Positions 12,468 to 14,403 of a stretch of 14,403 bases of DNA are shown here, in pieces. The notes beneath the pieces were generated by a model. That model made no database searches. It was not told where the DNA came from and saw only the letters and a list, made by a program, of their open reading frames with translations. The stretch lies in the NCBI GenBank assembly GCA_021205375.1, contig JAJPXR010000045.1, forward strand, positions 1 through 14,403. The letters are read 5' to 3'. The position numbers and the translations under genes are program-made. Source of the DNA: Clostridiales bacterium (GTDB lineage: Bacteria > Bacillota > Clostridia > Oscillospirales > Oscillospiraceae). Position 1 is the stretch's first letter; each line of letters starts with the position of its first letter.

Positions 12468-12722
12468 GCCACCCCTCTTGCCTCCCCTGTGAAGCGCTGG
12501 CCGACAAGGAGGGGCGCAGCCCCGCAGGGAGAAGCGCAGCTTCGGAAGTGCCCCTTGAGGGCAGAAGTGCCCTTGACGGCAATAGCCAATTCCTCTTTCG
12601 CGCAAATGCAGGCAGAGAGCGCAGCGGAAGTGCCGCTTGACGGCGGAGCTATGGCCTTTCGGCCATGCGAGTCGCAAAAGGGGAGGATGGCCGCCGCCTT
12701 TAGGCAGTGGCGCAGGGTTTTT
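12468..12722. repeat. Dispersed palindromic repeat, copy 4 (R4), inverted and enlarged
   Basis: It lies in opposite orientation to the other copies: it begins CCACCCCTCTTGCCTCCCC and ends CAGGGTTTTT. Three versions of the internal module occur, at 12543-12562, 12563-12580 and 12625-12644 (forms of CGGAAGTGCCGCTTGACGGC). The CCGCCGCCTTTAGGCAGTGGCG segment at about 12691-12712 matches the R1/R2 hairpin. It fills most of the 497-base gap 12342-12838, in which no gene is supported. Confidence 0.75.
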
Positions 12723-12784
12723 CCGCTGAAATTACCGATAAAGCTGATTTAAAAGGATAATCTGTAAAAGCAAGCACAGCCAAG

Positions 12785-12815
12785 CTAAGAGCTAAAAGCT
12801 ATAAGCTAGGAGCTA
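12785..12815. repeat. GCTAACA-type repeat, copy S3
   Basis: Degenerate units GCTAAGA, GCTAAAA, GCTATAA and GCTAGGA run up to 5 bases before the ribosome binding site AAAGGAG of the next gene. It forms an imperfect inverted pair with 12379-12409 around R4. Confidence 0.6.
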
Positions 12816-12838
12816 TTCTCAAAGGAGCTGTCAGCCAT

Positions 12839-14314
12839 ATGGCCGAACCAAACACAACCCAACAGGCAGCCGCACCCCCGAAAGCGCCCCCGGTGCCGGA
12901 GGTGGACATCATCTGTCTGCCCTCCCGCCCGGCCAAAAAGAAGAGCCGGGAGGATGTGACCTACGCCAAGCGGATCGCCAGTCGCTACCTGAGCCTCAAG
13001 GCGGTGGAGCAAATTGCATCCAAAAAGCGGGAAAACGCCCGCAAGAAGGCCAGCGCCAAGCCAAAACTGGAAAGCCCGGAGGATTTTTTCGACCAGGGGA
13101 CCAAATACCTGGCCGGAGCCAGGTGCGCGGTGCCCTTTCAGGAACAGGCGGCCTATTACCAGAAGGCGGCGGAGATGTTCGCCCGGGCGGGCGACCTGCA
13201 TGACGCGTCCCACCTGGCGGAGCAGTACGCTGCCCAGGCCAAAACCACCCTGGCAGAGGGATACCGGGACGCTTATCAGGCGGCGCTGGACAAAAAGAAA
13301 CACGCCATCACGGAAAACGACTGGTTTACCGCGGCCCGGGCCTTTGAGCGCATCTCCGGCTACGAGGACGCCGACCAACAGGCCGAGGAATGTGAAAACC
13401 GACTGAAAAAAATTCATGCCGCCCGGCGGCCCCTGACCATTGCAGCGATCGTGTTGGCGGTCCTGGTGATTTTCGGCGTCGTCCAGGGCGTGCAGACCGA
13501 TGCGTTTCGCTACCAGGCGGCCAAAGCCCTCTCCTCTGTGGGGCTGGAATCCACCGCCTCCTATTTGCTCAGCGGCGTGGAGTACAGGGACAGCGATGAG
13601 CTGATGAACCAGATCCGCTATGAGCAGGGCCTGGAAAAGATGGAAAAGGGCAGCTATTCCTCCGCCGCCAGCCACTTTGCCAAATGCGAGGGCTATGCGG
13701 ACAGCGATATGTTGGCCCAGGAGTGCCACTACTACCTGGCCGAGACCGCCGTGGAGAGTGGGGATTACGAATCCGCCCTGAACCACCTGCTGAAAGCCTG
13801 GGACTGGGAGGGCAGCGAGGAGCTGCGCTACCAGACGGAGGTGACCTATCTGGCCCAGTTGGAGCCGGGGGACCGGATGACCTACGGCAAGGACGAGTAT
13901 ATCCTGCTGGACAAAACCGAGGATCATGCGCTGCTGCTCTCCTCCAAGCTCTACAACGAAGCGCCCTTTAACGCCTCCACCGAGGACGTTTCCTGGGCGG
14001 ACAGCGATATGCGCGCCGCCCTGAACGGCGAGTACGCTTCGTCGCGGTTCTCCCAGGCGGAGCGCGACCTGATGGAGGAGACCGAGACCGGGGATGGCGT
14101 CACCGACCAGATCTTCCTGCTCAGCGCCGAGGAGTATTTGACCTATCAGGAGGTCATGGGGTCCAAGGACGCCCTGTGGTGGCTACGGGATGTGAACGAA
14201 GCCGCCGGGACCGCTCTCTTTGTCTCCTGCGACGGCACGCTGATGACCGAGGGCTATTCGGTGAACACCACATCCATCCAGGGACGGGCGGCGTTCTGGC
14301 TGTCTCTCAGCTAA
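12839..14314 (+). CDS. Single-pass membrane protein with TPR-like repeats and a DUF6273-like C-terminus
   Basis: The protein has 491 residues. Residues 1-80 are proline- and lysine-rich and probably disordered. Residues about 82-190 hold TPR-like helices ending in GYEDAD (174-179). A single membrane helix spans about 198-217 after RR, with no N-terminal signal peptide, so the N-terminus should be cytoplasmic. Residues about 223-335 hold further TPR-like units with YRDSD (249-253), GYADSD (285-290) and WDWEGSEE (322-329). From about 345 the sequence fits DUF6273, common in gut Firmicutes surface proteins: YILLDKTEDHALLLSSK, SDMRAALNGEYASSRFSQAERDLM, DQIFLLSAEEYLTY, WWLRD, and the ending GRAAFWLSLS. 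Function is unknown; a sensing or scaffolding role is inference. ATG 12839 has AAAGGAG 11 bases upstream. Start and length fit a complete gene. Confidence 0.85.
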   Translation: MAEPNTTQQAAAPPKAPPVPEVDIICLPSRPAKKKSREDVTYAKRIASRYLSLKAVEQIASKKRENARKKASAKPKLESPEDFFDQGTKYLAGARCAVPFQEQAAYYQKAAEMFARAGDLHDASHLAEQYAAQAKTTLAEGYRDAYQAALDKKKHAITENDWFTAARAFERISGYEDADQQAEECENRLKKIHAARRPLTIAAIVLAVLVIFGVVQGVQTDAFRYQAAKALSSVGLESTASYLLSGVEYRDSDELMNQIRYEQGLEKMEKGSYSSAASHFAKCEGYADSDMLAQECHYYLAETAVESGDYESALNHLLKAWDWEGSEELRYQTEVTYLAQLEPGDRMTYGKDEYILLDKTEDHALLLSSKLYNEAPFNASTEDVSWADSDMRAALNGEYASSRFSQAERDLMEETETGDGVTDQIFLLSAEEYLTYQEVMGSKDALWWLRDVNEAAGTALFVSCDGTLMTEGYSVNTTSIQGRAAFWLSLS

Positions 14315-14330
14315 CGTGATTCGCTGTTAG

Positions 14331-14394
14331 AAACCCCTCCGTCACGGTTTGCGCCGTGCCACCTCCCCTTTCAGGGGAGGCAAGAGGGGTGGTC
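14331..14394. repeat. Dispersed palindromic repeat, copy 5 (R5), shortest form
   Basis: It reads AAACCCCTCCG, then hairpin CACGG-TTTGCG-CCGTG (about 14343-14358), hairpin CCTCCCC-TTTCA-GGGGAGG, and ends AAGAGGGGTGGTC. It begins 17 bases after the membrane-protein stop and is preceded by a degenerate AGCTAACG...GCTGTTAG (14310-14330). It may act as the gene's terminator region. Confidence 0.8.
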
Positions 14395-14403
14395 GGTTAT
14401 GGA

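Noticed and set aside
12399..12752. Plus-strand ORF across R4
   Set aside because: It is a translation of repeat sequence with no ribosome binding site or domain.

Overview
The window looks like a piece of a Gram-positive, GC-rich gut Clostridia chromosome. The Oscillospiraceae (Flavonifractor / Intestinimonas / Oscillibacter-like organisms) are my best guess. The reasons are the AGGAGG-type ribosome binding sites, the two-subunit transketolase, the clostridial protein families, and a dispersed 'AAACCCCTCCG...GAGGGGTGGTC' repeat I associate from memory with that family. The assignment is inference; no rRNA or tRNA gene is present to fix it.

Region 1 (1 to about 1017) is visibly AT-rich and foreign. 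On the minus strand it carries a small Xre-type regulator with its own promoter and a possible operator. Next to it is an EcoRI-family adenine DNA methyltransferase that loses its expected sequence near the left edge, possibly at an insertion-sequence end. The right edge of this block is a sharp junction inside a transketolase gene, so the N-terminal transketolase subunit survives only as its last ~111 codons.

Region 2 (1018-5415, plus strand) is sugar-phosphate metabolism: remnant transketolase N-subunit, intact transketolase C-subunit, a short-chain dehydrogenase, ribulose-phosphate 3-epimerase, and UDP-glucose 4-epimerase (galE, with a good promoter and terminator). Together they suggest pentose or polyol catabolism feeding the non-oxidative pentose phosphate pathway. 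A large hairpin array fills the gap before the epimerase gene.

Region 3 (5416-6551) holds one cysteine-rich conserved protein of unknown function, with a 5' leader hairpin and a strong shared terminator hairpin.

Region 4 (6589-11405, minus strand) is amino-acid biosynthesis. It holds leuC-leuD-leuB for leucine (leuA is not in the window) and a separately promoted class I aminotransferase. The gap between leuB and the aminotransferase contains striking TTGCAAGT palindromes over a sigma-A promoter.

Region 5 (11406-14403, plus strand) has a Crp/Fnr-family regulator whose promoter contains a palindrome fitting its altered recognition helix. It also has a single-pass membrane protein with TPR-like repeats on both sides of the membrane and a DUF6273-like C-terminus.

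From about 6.5 kb rightward, the gaps between transcription units carry five copies of one palindromic repeat family and several copies of a second GCTAACA-type repeat. One copy sits inside the leuD-leuB gap, and one is enlarged by triplication of an internal module. No CRISPR array, tRNA or rRNA was seen.
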